This document shows, piece after piece, positions 16,548 through 35,085 of a DNA stretch of 64,000 bases. Each line of letters begins with the position of its first letter. Position 1 is the stretch's first letter. The notes under the pieces are model-generated. The model worked only from the letters and a program-made list of their open reading frames with translations, made no database searches and was not told the origin of the DNA. This DNA is from Archangium lipolyticum. GTDB taxonomy: Bacteria > Myxococcota > Myxococcia > Myxococcales > Myxococcaceae. The DNA lies in contig NZ_JANKBZ010000013.1 in assembly GCF_024623785.1 (NCBI RefSeq), positions 1 to 64,000 of the forward strand, read 5' to 3'. A program made the position numbers and the translations under genes.

Positions 16548-17702
16548 CTAGAGCCCGAGTTGCTTGGCGATGATCTCGTTCATGATCTCACTGGTGCCTC
16601 CGCCAATGGGCCCCAGGCGCGCGTCCCGCCAATGTCGCTGGATGTCGTACTCCATCATGTAGCCCGCGCCGCCGTGGAGCTGGAGGCACGCGTCGGCGAC
16701 CCGGCAGGCCGTCTCGGTGGCCACCTTCTTGGCCATGGACGTCTGGGCGATGGCGAACTCGCCCCCCACGTGCAGACGCAGCGCGTGGTAGGTGAGCTGG
16801 CGCGCCGACTCGAACTCGGTGGCCAGCTCGGCGATGCGGTGGCGCACCACCTGGAACTCGTTGAGCGAGTGGCCGAAGGCCCGCCGCTCGCGCACGTGGG
16901 CCATCACCACCTCGAGCATCTCCTCCATGGCGCCCACGGCCCCCAGGGCGAGTGACAGACGCTCCCACTGGAAGTTGCCCATGATCTGATAGAAGCCCTG
17001 CCCCGCGGTCCCACCGAGCAGGTTGGCCACGGGCACCCGACAGTCCTCGAGGAAGAGCTCGGCGGTATCCGAGGCGCGCCAGCCGAGCTTCTTCAGCTTC
17101 CGTCCCACCGAGAAGCCGGGAGTGCCCTTCTCCACCACCAGCAGGGACAGGCCCTTGTGCCCGGCCTCCGGGGTCGTCTTCACCGCCAGGACGAGGAAGT
17201 CCGCCCGGACGCCATTGGTGATGTAGGTCTTCGAGCCGTTGACGACGTAGTGGTCCCCGTCGAGGCGGGCGGTGGTGCGAAGACCGGCCACGTCGGAGCC
17301 GGCGTTGGGCTCGGTGATGCCGAAGGCACCGATCTTCTCCCCTCGGATGGCCGGGACGAGGAAGCGCCGCTTCTGGTCCTCGGTGCCGTATTTGTGGAGG
17401 GGCCCGGTGGCGATGGTGTGCTGGGCCGAGAGGCTCGCCGCGACGCCACCCGAGCCACAGCGCCCCATCTCCTCGAGCAGCACCGCCTCGTAGAGCTCGC
17501 CGGCGTTGGACCCCCCGTACTCCTCGGGGTACTTGAGGCCGAAGAAGCCCAGCTCGGCGAAGCGGGTGTAGAGCTCCCGGGGGAACTCCTCCTTCTCCTC
17601 CCACTCCCGGGCGAAGGGCTTCAGCTCCTTCTCGACGACCGCCCGGACGGTGCGGCGGAAGGCCTCGTGCTCCTCCTGGTACAGCCCGTATCCATGCAGC
17701 AT
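16548..17702 (-). CDS. Acyl-CoA dehydrogenase
   Basis: 384 residues, full length for the family. FAD-dependent alpha,beta-dehydrogenation of an acyl-CoA. Signature 1 GAFGITEPNAGSDVAGLRT near 121-139; YITNGVRADFLVLAVKT near 156; signature 2 region QLHGGAGYMMEYDIQRHWRDARLGPIGGGTSEIMNEIIAKQLGL at the C-terminus. The catalytic base position is GGTSE (Glu near 374), as in short-, medium- and branched-chain enzymes. ATG 17702 follows GGAGGG. Chain-length preference unknown. Confidence 0.93.
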   Translation of the reverse strand: MLHGYGLYQEEHEAFRRTVRAVVEKELKPFAREWEEKEEFPRELYTRFAELGFFGLKYPEEYGGSNAGELYEAVLLEEMGRCGSGGVAASLSAQHTIATGPLHKYGTEDQKRRFLVPAIRGEKIGAFGITEPNAGSDVAGLRTTARLDGDHYVVNGSKTYITNGVRADFLVLAVKTTPEAGHKGLSLLVVEKGTPGFSVGRKLKKLGWRASDTAELFLEDCRVPVANLLGGTAGQGFYQIMGNFQWERLSLALGAVGAMEEMLEVVMAHVRERRAFGHSLNEFQVVRHRIAELATEFESARQLTYHALRLHVGGEFAIAQTSMAKKVATETACRVADACLQLHGGAGYMMEYDIQRHWRDARLGPIGGGTSEIMNEIIAKQLGL

Positions 17703-17789
17703 CGTGACGTCCCTCCAGTGGCAGGACCGCTCGCCCGCGATGCTACCGGGCTACCGGACAGGGATGTGCTCAACCCCCCTTCTACTGTC

Positions 17790-17818
17790 TTGACCGGGCT
17801 GTTCCGGGTTCATATAAG
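17790..17818 (+). promoter_or_regulatory. Sigma-70 promoter of tRNA-Cys
   Basis: TTGACC at 17790-17795 and TATAAG at 17813-17818 with exactly 17 bases between, placing the start about 12 bases before the mature tRNA 5' end. Read directly from sequence. Confidence 0.8.
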
Positions 17819-17836
17819 GCCGTACACGGTTGTCGC

Positions 17837-17908
17837 GGCGCCATAGCCAAGTGGTAAGGCAAAGGTCTGCAAAACCTTCATTCCCCGGTTCGAATCCGGG
17901 TGGCGCCT
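17837..17908 (+). tRNA. tRNA-Cys (anticodon GCA)
   Basis: Cloverleaf GGCGCCATAGCCAAG..., anticodon loop TCTGCAAAA (GCA), T arm CCGGTTCGAATCCGG, acceptor GGCGCCA/TGGCGCC, discriminator T. CCA is not encoded. It has its own promoter and terminator. Confidence 0.97.
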
Positions 17909-17915
17909 CAAGATG

Positions 17916-17956
17916 GGCCCGATGTGGACTCCGGTTCACATCGGGCCTTCGTGTTT
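17916..17956 (+). terminator. Intrinsic terminator of tRNA-Cys
   Basis: Perfect 11-bp stem GGCCCGATGTG (17916-17926) / CACATCGGGCC (17937-17947) with a 10-nt loop, followed by T-rich TTCGTGTTT. It begins 8 bases after the tRNA. It also argues against the in-frame ATG at 17913 as the start of the peptidase gene. Confidence 0.85.
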
Positions 17957-17978
17957 CCGGGCCCCGAGCCGGGACGCG

Positions 17979-19589
17979 ATGCGCCTTGCCGCTCCCGGAA
18001 GGCTGGGAGGATGCTCCCCCGCCCCTCCTTCCTGGAGTCCCTGCCTGAGCACCCCCTCCTCGCGTCGACTGGCCTCCGCCCTCCTCTCCCTCACCCTGCT
18101 TGGCACGCCGGCCCTGGCACAAGCGCCGAAGTCCGCGGCGAAGGGCCCGGATACCTCGCGTGCCGAGGCCTCGCGCCTGGCCTCCGCCTTCCTCGGGGAC
18201 ACGCCGCTGCTGAGCGACCTCCAGTCCCTCGTGGACGAGGTGGGCGGCCGGGCCACGGGCTCGCCCTCGAACCTGCGCTCCGTGGACTGGGCGCTCGCGC
18301 GCTTCCGCGAGGCCGGAGTGGAGGCGCGCAAGGAGCCCTTCCAGATGCCGGGCCTGTGGCTGGAGCGCTCGGCGTCCGCCTCCGTGCGAGGGACGGGCGT
18401 GGGCTTCTCGCCGCGCATCGCGGCCATGCCCTTCTCCACCGCGACGCCCAAGGGGGGCATGACGGCGCCGCTGCTCGATGCCGGCACGGGTTCGGAGAAG
18501 GACTTCCAGTCGCTCGGGGAGAAGGCGAAGGGCGCGTTCCTGCTCGTCGACCAGCCGGAGCTGAAGAACGTGGACGACCTGTTCCGCGAGTACGCCGAGT
18601 CCACCGGGATCGAACAGCGGGCCTTCGCCTCGGGCGCGGCGGGCGTGGTGTACGTGGGCTCGAGGCCCAACAACACGCTCTACCGGCACAACGTGTCGGT
18701 GGGGATGCGCAACACGCGGCCCATGATGGTGATGGAGCGAGACGGGGCGCTGCGAGCCCAGCGCCTGCTGCGGGCGGGCAAGACGCTGACGCTCACGGCG
18801 GACATCGACATCCAGTCGGGGCCGGCCTACGAGAGCTACAACGTCATCGGGGAGATCCGCGGGAGCACGCGCCCGGACGAGGTGGTGGTGCTCGGCGCGC
18901 ACCTGGACTCGTGGGATCTGGGCACGGGCGCGCTGGACAATGGAGCCAACGTGTCGATGCTCATCGACGTGGCGCGGCAGATGAAGCGGCTGGGCATCAA
19001 GCCGGCGCGCACCATCCGCTTCGCGCTGTGGAACGGCGAGGAGCAGGGCATGCACGGCTCGGCGGGCTACGTGAAGTCGCACGAGGCGGAGCTGGACAAG
19101 CACGTGATGGCGGCCTCCTTCGACATCGGCTGCGGGCGCATCAACGGCTTCTTCACGGGTGGCCGCCCCGAGCTGCCGCCGCTGGTGGACCGGGCGCTCG
19201 AGCCGGTGAAGGGACTGGGCCCCTTCACGCAGGTGGACGCGCCGATCGTGGGCACGGACAACTTCGACTTCATGCTGCACGGGGTTGCCAATCTGGTGGC
19301 CAACCAGGAGCCGGCGCTGTACGGGCCGAACTACCACGCGCGTTCGGATGAGATGGACAAGTGCGATCCGCAGCAGTTGCGGCTCAACGCGGCCATCACG
19401 GGGGCGCTGGCGTACGGCTTCGCGCAGATGGACGCGAAGCTGCCGCGTCAGTCGCGCGCCCAGCTGGAGGATCTGATGCGCACCACGGACCTGGGCCAGC
19501 AGATGAAGAACTTCAACGTGTGGGAGGACTGGACCACCGGGAAGCGCGGGCGGAAGGGCGGCGCTGTCACGGGCACCGAGACCCGCTGA
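17979..19589 (+). CDS. Secreted M28-family metallopeptidase (carboxypeptidase Q-like)
   Basis: About 536 residues. Zn-binding M28 motifs: VVLGAHLDSWDLGTGALDNGAN (His and Asp, then bridging Asp, near 310-330), NGEEQGMHGS (Glu pair near 353), then DIGCGRINGF and TDNFDFMLHG with later ligands, and a final HARSDEMDKCD. An N-terminal PA-like insert (about 165-260) is typical of PGCP/CPQ proteins. A signal sequence (SSRRLASALLSLTLLGTPALAQA) is preceded by about 30 extra residues, so the start is uncertain: ATG 17979 lies after the tRNA terminator and no better in-frame start exists. Likely a secreted or periplasmic peptidase. Confidence 0.85.
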   Translation: MRLAAPGRLGGCSPAPPSWSPCLSTPSSRRLASALLSLTLLGTPALAQAPKSAAKGPDTSRAEASRLASAFLGDTPLLSDLQSLVDEVGGRATGSPSNLRSVDWALARFREAGVEARKEPFQMPGLWLERSASASVRGTGVGFSPRIAAMPFSTATPKGGMTAPLLDAGTGSEKDFQSLGEKAKGAFLLVDQPELKNVDDLFREYAESTGIEQRAFASGAAGVVYVGSRPNNTLYRHNVSVGMRNTRPMMVMERDGALRAQRLLRAGKTLTLTADIDIQSGPAYESYNVIGEIRGSTRPDEVVVLGAHLDSWDLGTGALDNGANVSMLIDVARQMKRLGIKPARTIRFALWNGEEQGMHGSAGYVKSHEAELDKHVMAASFDIGCGRINGFFTGGRPELPPLVDRALEPVKGLGPFTQVDAPIVGTDNFDFMLHGVANLVANQEPALYGPNYHARSDEMDKCDPQQLRLNAAITGALAYGFAQMDAKLPRQSRAQLEDLMRTTDLGQQMKNFNVWEDWTTGKRGRKGGAVTGTETR

Positions 19590-19662
19590 TGATCTCCACG
19601 ACCATTCGGGCAGTCAGTGGCTGACTGACCCGATGGACTCGGGATTGCACGACGCTGGGGGC

Positions 19663-20286
19663 ATGCTGAAATCTGCACTCATGGCCCCTCGCCGCCCCGA
19701 AGATCCCGAGTCCGCCGAGCGAAACGCCCCGTCCGTGGAGGCGGCCTTCCAGGCGGCTCCACCAGAGATGGTGGCGGAGATTCTCAGCGGCGAGCTGCAC
19801 CTCAGCCCTCGCCCGGCCCGGCCGCACACCAACGCGGCGACGGGCCTGGGCGCCATCCTCACCATGCCCTTCAAGTTCGGCAGAGGAGGTCCGGGTGGGT
19901 GGGTCATCCTCTTCGAGCCAGAGCTCCACCTCGGCTCCCGACCGGACAAGCTCGTACCGGATATCGCCGGCTGGCGGCGCGAGCGCCTGCCTCAGGCCAT
20001 CGGAGGGGACAACGCCCCGGCGCACTACGACCTCGCCCCGGACTGGGTCTGCGAGGTCCTCTCCGAACGCACCCGGCGCATCGACAAGGTCCAGAAGATG
20101 CGCATCTACGCCCGGGAAGGCGTGCGGAGCGTGTGGCACGTGGACCCGGTCGCCCGCACGCTCGACATCTTCCGGCTCGAGGGCAGCCACTGGCTGCTCG
20201 TCGATTCCTTCGCCGGAGACGAGCGCGTCCGCGCCGAGCCGTTCGATGCAATCGAGCTCGAGCTGGCGCTCGTCTGGTCCGAGTAG
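19663..20286 (+). CDS. Uma2-family (DUF820) putative PD-(D/E)XK nuclease
   Basis: About 207 residues. Uma2 fold features: EMVAEILSGELHLSPRP, VILFEPELHLG, the catalytic-type core LVPDIAGWRRERLP (Asp) and WVCEVLSERTRRIDKVQKMRIYAREGVRSVWHVDP (E-x-x-S...K). Restriction-endonuclease-like fold of unknown physiological role. In-frame starts exist at 19633, 19663 and 19681; none has a strong RBS. It stands alone between two unrelated genes. Confidence 0.8.
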   Translation: MLKSALMAPRRPEDPESAERNAPSVEAAFQAAPPEMVAEILSGELHLSPRPARPHTNAATGLGAILTMPFKFGRGGPGGWVILFEPELHLGSRPDKLVPDIAGWRRERLPQAIGGDNAPAHYDLAPDWVCEVLSERTRRIDKVQKMRIYAREGVRSVWHVDPVARTLDIFRLEGSHWLLVDSFAGDERVRAEPFDAIELELALVWSE

Positions 20287-20319
20287 AGGAGCGGCATGAA
20301 GGACTCGCCCCCCGTGTGC

Positions 20320-21102
20320 TCAGGCCGCTACCGCGCTCACGAGCAGATACTCCGCCTCCAGCCGGACGGGCCCGCCATCGGGCGATGCCATGCGCTCGAG
20401 GGCCGCGAACATCTCCCTGGCGCGCTCCCCCACCATGTGTCCCAGTGCCACGTGGACGGGGGAGTGCTTCTCGAGGAACGCCGTCATCCGAGCGGGTGAA
20501 TCGAAGTGCCAGGGCAACGCGCGCTGCTGGACCTCGACGCGGGTGAAGCCCTCGGCCAGCCAGGAGCGCACCTGGGCTTCCCTGCCCCAGGCGAGTGGGT
20601 CTGGTCCTTCCGTGGGCGAGGGCGGCAGGAAGGGGCGCAGGGCGTCATTCATCCGCGCCATGACGCCATCACTCGTCCAGGCCGTCAGCGCGAGCACGCC
20701 TCCGGGCACGAGCACCCGGCGCAACTGGGCCAGGGCCACTTCCGGCCTTGGCACGAAGATGACTCCGAAGGCGGAGAGGGCCACGTCGAAACCGCTATCG
20801 GGCAGGGGCAACTCCTCGGCGTTGGCCTCGAGCCATTCCACTCGCGGCCCCGTCCGCTCCCGTCCGAGCTGCACCATCCGGGGAGACAGGTCGCACGCCG
20901 TCACCCGCGCGCCCCGCTCGGCGGCGAGCCAGGCCGCGTTGCCCGTGCCGGCGGCCACGTCGAGCACCCGCCGCCCCGCGACCGGCTCCACCCGCTCGAG
21001 CAGGGCTTGTGAGGCGGGCATGAGTCGTCCGGCCAATCCCGTGTAGTCCCCGAGACCCCACATCTGCCGGGTCCCCTCCGTGCGCGCATCAGTCGTTCCC
21101 AT
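20320..21102 (-). CDS. Class I SAM-dependent methyltransferase (UbiE/type 11-like)
   Basis: 260 residues. SAM motif I VLDVAAGTGNAAWLA near 45-59, acidic end of beta 2 TACDLSPRMVQLGRER near 69, motif II LPLPDSGFDVALSAFGVIFVPRPEVALAQLRRVLVPGG near 96-135. Substrate not identified. The N-terminus WGLGDYTGLAGRLMPASQALLERV is typical of small-molecule methyltransferases of this group. Monocistronic by spacing. Confidence 0.85.
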   Translation of the reverse strand: MGTTDARTEGTRQMWGLGDYTGLAGRLMPASQALLERVEPVAGRRVLDVAAGTGNAAWLAAERGARVTACDLSPRMVQLGRERTGPRVEWLEANAEELPLPDSGFDVALSAFGVIFVPRPEVALAQLRRVLVPGGVLALTAWTSDGVMARMNDALRPFLPPSPTEGPDPLAWGREAQVRSWLAEGFTRVEVQQRALPWHFDSPARMTAFLEKHSPVHVALGHMVGERAREMFAALERMASPDGGPVRLEAEYLLVSAVAA

Positions 21103-21195
21103 GCGCGTAACTGTATACGGAGTTGCATCTGGAATTCATTCGCCCCGAAGCCTTCAAGTGCTTGGGACAATGCACGGGCGGGGGCTCCGGCCGCA

Positions 21196-22416
21196 CTACT
21201 GCGCGACGATGTCGATCATCTTCGCCTTGAAGTCCTTGTCGCGCATCACTTTCTTGACGATCGGGCCCGTCAGGCGATTGCTCATGAGGCGGATGCTCAT
21301 CGCGCGAAAGACTCGCTGCGGCTCGTTGGCCGGGGTGAAGAACGCTCTCGCTTTCAGCGAGTCGCGCTGCATGTCCTCGACGAACGGGCGCAGCTTCTCC
21401 TCCCACCGGGTCAGCGCGCGTTCCATGTCGTCTGGATGCTTCTCCAGCATGTCACCCAGGAGCTCACCCCCGGCCAGACCGGTCGACACGCCCATCCCTG
21501 AATACAGGGTCAAGCACCACGCGGAATCGCCCACCAGCACGACCCGCCCCTTGTGCCAGCTCGGCATGCGGACATGGTTGGTCGAGTCGAACAGATATTC
21601 ATCCGCGGTCTCGAACTCATGGAGCAGATGGCTCAGCACCGACCCCGCCTTTTCCGGTCCGTACGCCTTGCGCAGCGACTCGATGGGACGGCCGCGGAAC
21701 TGCGCGGCCACGTCATCGACGCGGTAGGAGAAGAGCAAGGTGGGGTTGTGATTCGCGAAGGGAAATACCCACGCCGACCTTCCCGCCTCGGCCAGGACCA
21801 GTCCTTCGTGCGTGGCGTAGCCCTGCACGGGGTTGCGCAGGACGCAGGCGGCGATCATGTAGCTCAGCGGGTGCAGGAAGTTCTCGTGCGGACCAAAGAC
21901 GAGCTGACGGACGGTCGAGCGCATGCCATCAGCGCCCACCACGAGGTCGAAGCGCTCGGTCGTGCTCGTGCCGCTCTTCGTGTGGGTCAGCGTGACGTCG
22001 GCCCCATGCGCGCCCTGCTCGATCCGGGTGGGAACCGTCGCGAAGCGGACCTCCATGTCCTTCGGCAACGCGGAGAACAAGGAGTCCTCCACGTCGCCGC
22101 GCAGCAGCGGGAGCGGCGCGCCGGGAGCGTCCACGAAGGACATGCCCTTGAACCGATGATTGTCCCGGTCGATCTCGTAGGTCGTCATCAGAGGGGAATT
22201 GCGATCGACCAGGGTGTCCAGCACCCCGAGACGCCGAGCGGACGCCTGGCCGGTACCGAACAGGCCGATGAAGTAGCCCCCCTTGCGGCGCTCGGGTGCC
22301 CGCTCGATGAGCACGGGCTCCCAGCCGAGCTTGTGAAGCCGGATGGCCGTGGCGATGCCACTGATGCCGAGTCCAACCACCAGAACGCGGCGACGAGGTG
22401 TCGTGGAGTTCGTCAT
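21196..22416 (-). CDS. FAD-dependent monooxygenase (PHBH/TetX-like)
   Basis: 406 residues. The Rossmann GLGISG (about 15-20) in VVGLGISGIATAIRLHKLGWEPVLIERAPE binds FAD; the DG motif is VVGADGMRSTVRQLV near 160; the GD motif is VVLVGDSAWCLTLYSGMGVSTGLAGGELLGDML near 285-315. A single-component aromatic or polyketide hydroxylase is expected. The true start is the ATG at 22416; an open frame extends further upstream but is non-coding in character. Only a weak RBS is visible. An AraC-like remnant lies directly upstream. Confidence 0.88.
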   Translation of the reverse strand: MTNSTTPRRRVLVVGLGISGIATAIRLHKLGWEPVLIERAPERRKGGYFIGLFGTGQASARRLGVLDTLVDRNSPLMTTYEIDRDNHRFKGMSFVDAPGAPLPLLRGDVEDSLFSALPKDMEVRFATVPTRIEQGAHGADVTLTHTKSGTSTTERFDLVVGADGMRSTVRQLVFGPHENFLHPLSYMIAACVLRNPVQGYATHEGLVLAEAGRSAWVFPFANHNPTLLFSYRVDDVAAQFRGRPIESLRKAYGPEKAGSVLSHLLHEFETADEYLFDSTNHVRMPSWHKGRVVLVGDSAWCLTLYSGMGVSTGLAGGELLGDMLEKHPDDMERALTRWEEKLRPFVEDMQRDSLKARAFFTPANEPQRVFRAMSIRLMSNRLTGPIVKKVMRDKDFKAKMIDIVAQ

Positions 22417-22465
22417 GATGCCTGGACGGTAAAGAGCGGCGACCCCCGTCACCAGAGCGTGGATT

Positions 22466-22603
22466 GTGCGGGAAATCGGCTTGGATTGGGGCTGGACCCA
22501 GGGGCCCTTCAGCCTCCTGTGCGGCATGGGTGACGTCGGCGTAGCCCACCTGGCTCGCGATACTCTCCATGCTGTCCCCCGTTTCCAGGGCAAGGGGTTG
22601 TTG
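22466..22603 (-). pseudogene. Remnant of an AraC-family regulator (C-terminal HTH)
   Basis: On the minus strand one frame reads ALETGDSMESIASQVGYADVTH, matching the second helix-turn-helix of AraC regulators (LLETT-x-x-VEEIA-x-x-VGYADVSHF). Directly after the His the similarity moves to another frame (HRRLKGPWVQPQSKPISR, compare FRRxFKRWTGxSPSxYR). No upstream start and no N-terminal domain remain. Interpreted as a decayed gene; it probably once controlled the neighbouring monooxygenase. The rest of the 501-bp gap (22417-22917) shows nothing else I can support. Confidence 0.45.
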
Positions 22604-22917
22604 ACATGGTGGGGGCTCTGGGACCTCAGTTCCCCATCCACCTCGCCTTCTGGCTGCACCGCCTCTCCACCGGCCCGCTGCACAGCCCGAGCGGCACCCG
22701 TCAGCGGCCCTCCTCCGCCCCTCTCCACCTGCTCTCCACCCTCAACACAACCCCTATCCGTCTTAACACCCGAGTAGCGCAGGGGAACCGGGCGGCATCC
22801 CACTGCACCAGGACGGATACGCTTCGGAGAGTGATGGCGTTGACCTCCCGTTGCACCAACTCCCCCTCGGCACGTCTCCGAGCGTGGACGGGGAGTCGTG
22901 CTGACATCAAAATGTAA

Positions 22918-23742
22918 TCACCGGCACACGGCTCGAATACCATCCGGGGTATTGGAGAGATCCAAGTAGGCCCGGCACTCGGCATCGCTCTCGCACCCTG
23001 CGAAGGTGCACCGCCCCTCGTGACACACCTCGAAGGCTGTCGCATCACACTCGGTGTCGTTCGAGCATCCCACGAAGCACGTACCATTCGCGCAGCGGCC
23101 GCGAGGATCTCCCAGCACGAAGCTGCATTCGCGATCCGAGCTGCACCCGGAAGGCACACAAGCCCCCGCTGTGCAGACATGAAGCCGCGGACAGTTTTCA
23201 TTCGTCTTGCACGGCGCCTTGCAAGCCCCCTCGACACAACGAGTCCCCTCACCGAGGCAGTCCCCACTATCCCGGCACTCCACGCACTGGCTCGTCACAC
23301 AATAGGGCGACGAGGATGACGGACAGTCCGCATTCGCGGAGCACCCGGGCCCTCTGTCCACGCACAGCTCATCCACGCATGCGCGATTACACTGACAGAG
23401 CCTGCGATAGGCATCACAGTCGCTCGGATTGGCCTGACAGGCCGCCTTATAAATGTCGCAGCCCGAGGCGGGGACGAAATCGGCGCAACATCCCGCATCA
23501 TCACCACACTCGACCCGGTAACACGCCTTACCAGTCACGCTCAGATGTGGGCTGCCGGGAACGCAGATCTCGTTGATGCAAGCGAGCCCGGTTTCACAAT
23601 CGTTGCGAGCGCGGCAGCTCTCGCCTGCCGTACCGCGTTGGAACGGAGTGTCGCTCGGAGTGTCACTCGAGCAACCCATCATCAGGCCGCTCAGCATGAA
23701 TCCAAGGATGACGATGGGCGACACGGTAGTCCCCAGGCGCAC
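22918..23742 (-). CDS. Cys-rich lipoprotein
   Basis: 274 residues. Type II signal (VILGFMLSGLMMGCSSD; lipobox Cys near 24), then a mature part with more than 30 cysteines in repeated units of the type C-x-S/N-D-x-E/D-C...C-x-x-G-x-C (for example CSSDRECSF, CSNDTECDA, CESDAECRA). This Dickkopf-like or EGF-like repeat pattern is very common in myxobacterial surface proteins. GTG start at 23742 with GGGAGGAG 4-11 bases upstream. It is divergent from the giant RHS gene with only 71 bp between starts, so the two may be coregulated. Confidence 0.8.
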   Translation of the reverse strand: MRLGTTVSPIVILGFMLSGLMMGCSSDTPSDTPFQRGTAGESCRARNDCETGLACINEICVPGSPHLSVTGKACYRVECGDDAGCCADFVPASGCDIYKAACQANPSDCDAYRRLCQCNRACVDELCVDRGPGCSANADCPSSSSPYCVTSQCVECRDSGDCLGEGTRCVEGACKAPCKTNENCPRLHVCTAGACVPSGCSSDRECSFVLGDPRGRCANGTCFVGCSNDTECDATAFEVCHEGRCTFAGCESDAECRAYLDLSNTPDGIRAVCR

Positions 23743-23813
23743 GATCTCCTCCCTTGACAGCGTGGAACCAAATTTGAAATCAACGCTTAATGCTTAACTT
23801 CTTGGGAGTCGAG

Positions 23814-34318
<10,505 letters not shown>

Positions 34319-34322
<4 letters not shown>

Positions 34323-34678
34323 CCCCACAAGACTTCGTGAATCAGGTTCGAGCATCAATCATCGATGAAAACGTTGCGACCTACCGCACGCTTTTGGAAA
34401 CGACACCGATCAAGAGCGCATCCGATCCTTATTGGCGCTCGCTGATTGGGCTGAATGAGCGACTCTCAGAAGGAGAGAGGAAAATCCTGTATGATGTGAT
34501 GCGGCAGGTTGCTGTTGACGCCGTGTCGAGCCTGTTCGCTGTGATTGACGGGTCGGTCCGTATGGATGGTCAGACAGAGGATGTAGAGCTTGTGGGAGCC
34601 AAGAGCCGGCAGCGATTGAACGGTTCGCTGCAGGATCTGCTCCTACAGCTAGAAGAACGCGATTCGGCGAAGCGGTAG
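34319..34678 (+). CDS. Candidate immunity protein for the RHS toxin
   Basis: 119 residues, acidic to neutral, helical. It overlaps the toxin stop by ATGA (4 bp), so translation is coupled. No signal peptide, consistent with cytoplasmic protection of the producer. Central segment DPYWRSLIGLNERLSEGERKILYDVMRQVAVDAVSSLFAVIDG. Base composition is lower in GC than the surrounding genes, like the toxin tip just before it. The position and size fit an immunity gene; I do not recognise the family by name. Confidence 0.75.
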
Positions 34679-34769
34679 GTCGGCGAAGCGCTGTGCTGGA
34701 TAATGGAGTGAGCTCGGGAGCGAGCCACCGGAAGGAGCTCAGAGGTGGCTTGCCGACGGGATCGCTGCA

Positions 34770-35022
34770 TCAAGCGCCACCCTCTCTCCTCCCCTGCTTG
34801 GGGGACGCTTCGGCTGAGTCACCGAAGAAGCGCGTGTGGACGAACCAGCCGGAGATGCCACAGGCGAGGGCGTAGAAGCCGCGGGACTCGTCTTGCTCCA
34901 GTGTGAGCCGGCACTCCTCGCCGAGCGCCTCGTCCCGGACCCACCCGGCGCGCCGACGTGGCTCTGCGGCGGGCGAGGGAGTCGCTCATTGAGCACCCAG
35001 GGGTCCGCACGATTTCCTGCAT
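34770..35022 (-). pseudogene. Probable frameshifted small gene (hypothetical)
   Basis: On the minus strand an ATG at 35022 with GGGGAG upstream opens MQEIVRTPGCSMSDSLARRRATS; after about residue 28 the protein-like sequence continues one frame over as RDEALGEECRLTLEQDE and then SRGFYALACGISGWFVHTRF, stopping at 34770. Neither frame alone gives a good gene, and the second has no start codon. The residues look genuinely coding (biased composition, alternating hydrophobic pattern). No family recognised. The rest of 34679-35077 contains the leader repeat at 35000-35085 and nothing else. Confidence 0.35.
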
Positions 35023-35085
35023 GATTCTCCCCGTCACCGGCTCTCCTCCAGATGAGACTTCCAAAGGGGGAGTGCGCATGACCTG
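35000..35085 (+). repeat. Leader repeat, copy 1 (upstream of PQQ-like lipoprotein)
   Basis: Paralogous to 36699-36808. Blocks shared: GGGGTCC, then GATT(T/C)C(C/T)TGCAT-ATTCTCC--GTCACCGGCTCTC (30 of 35 matches), and GACTTCC followed by GGGGGAG before ATGAC-TGG. It includes the RBS and start codon of the plus-strand gene. The spacing between blocks differs between the two copies, so it is an old duplication. Confidence 0.7.

Noticed and set aside
17837..17956. tRNA-Cys as an integration (att) site for the following genes
   Set aside because: No duplicated tRNA 3' end or integrase nearby; the inverted repeat after it is a normal terminator.
17913..17978. ATG 17913 as the start of the M28 peptidase
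   Set aside because: It lies at the base of the tRNA-Cys terminator hairpin and adds sequence without signal-peptide character.
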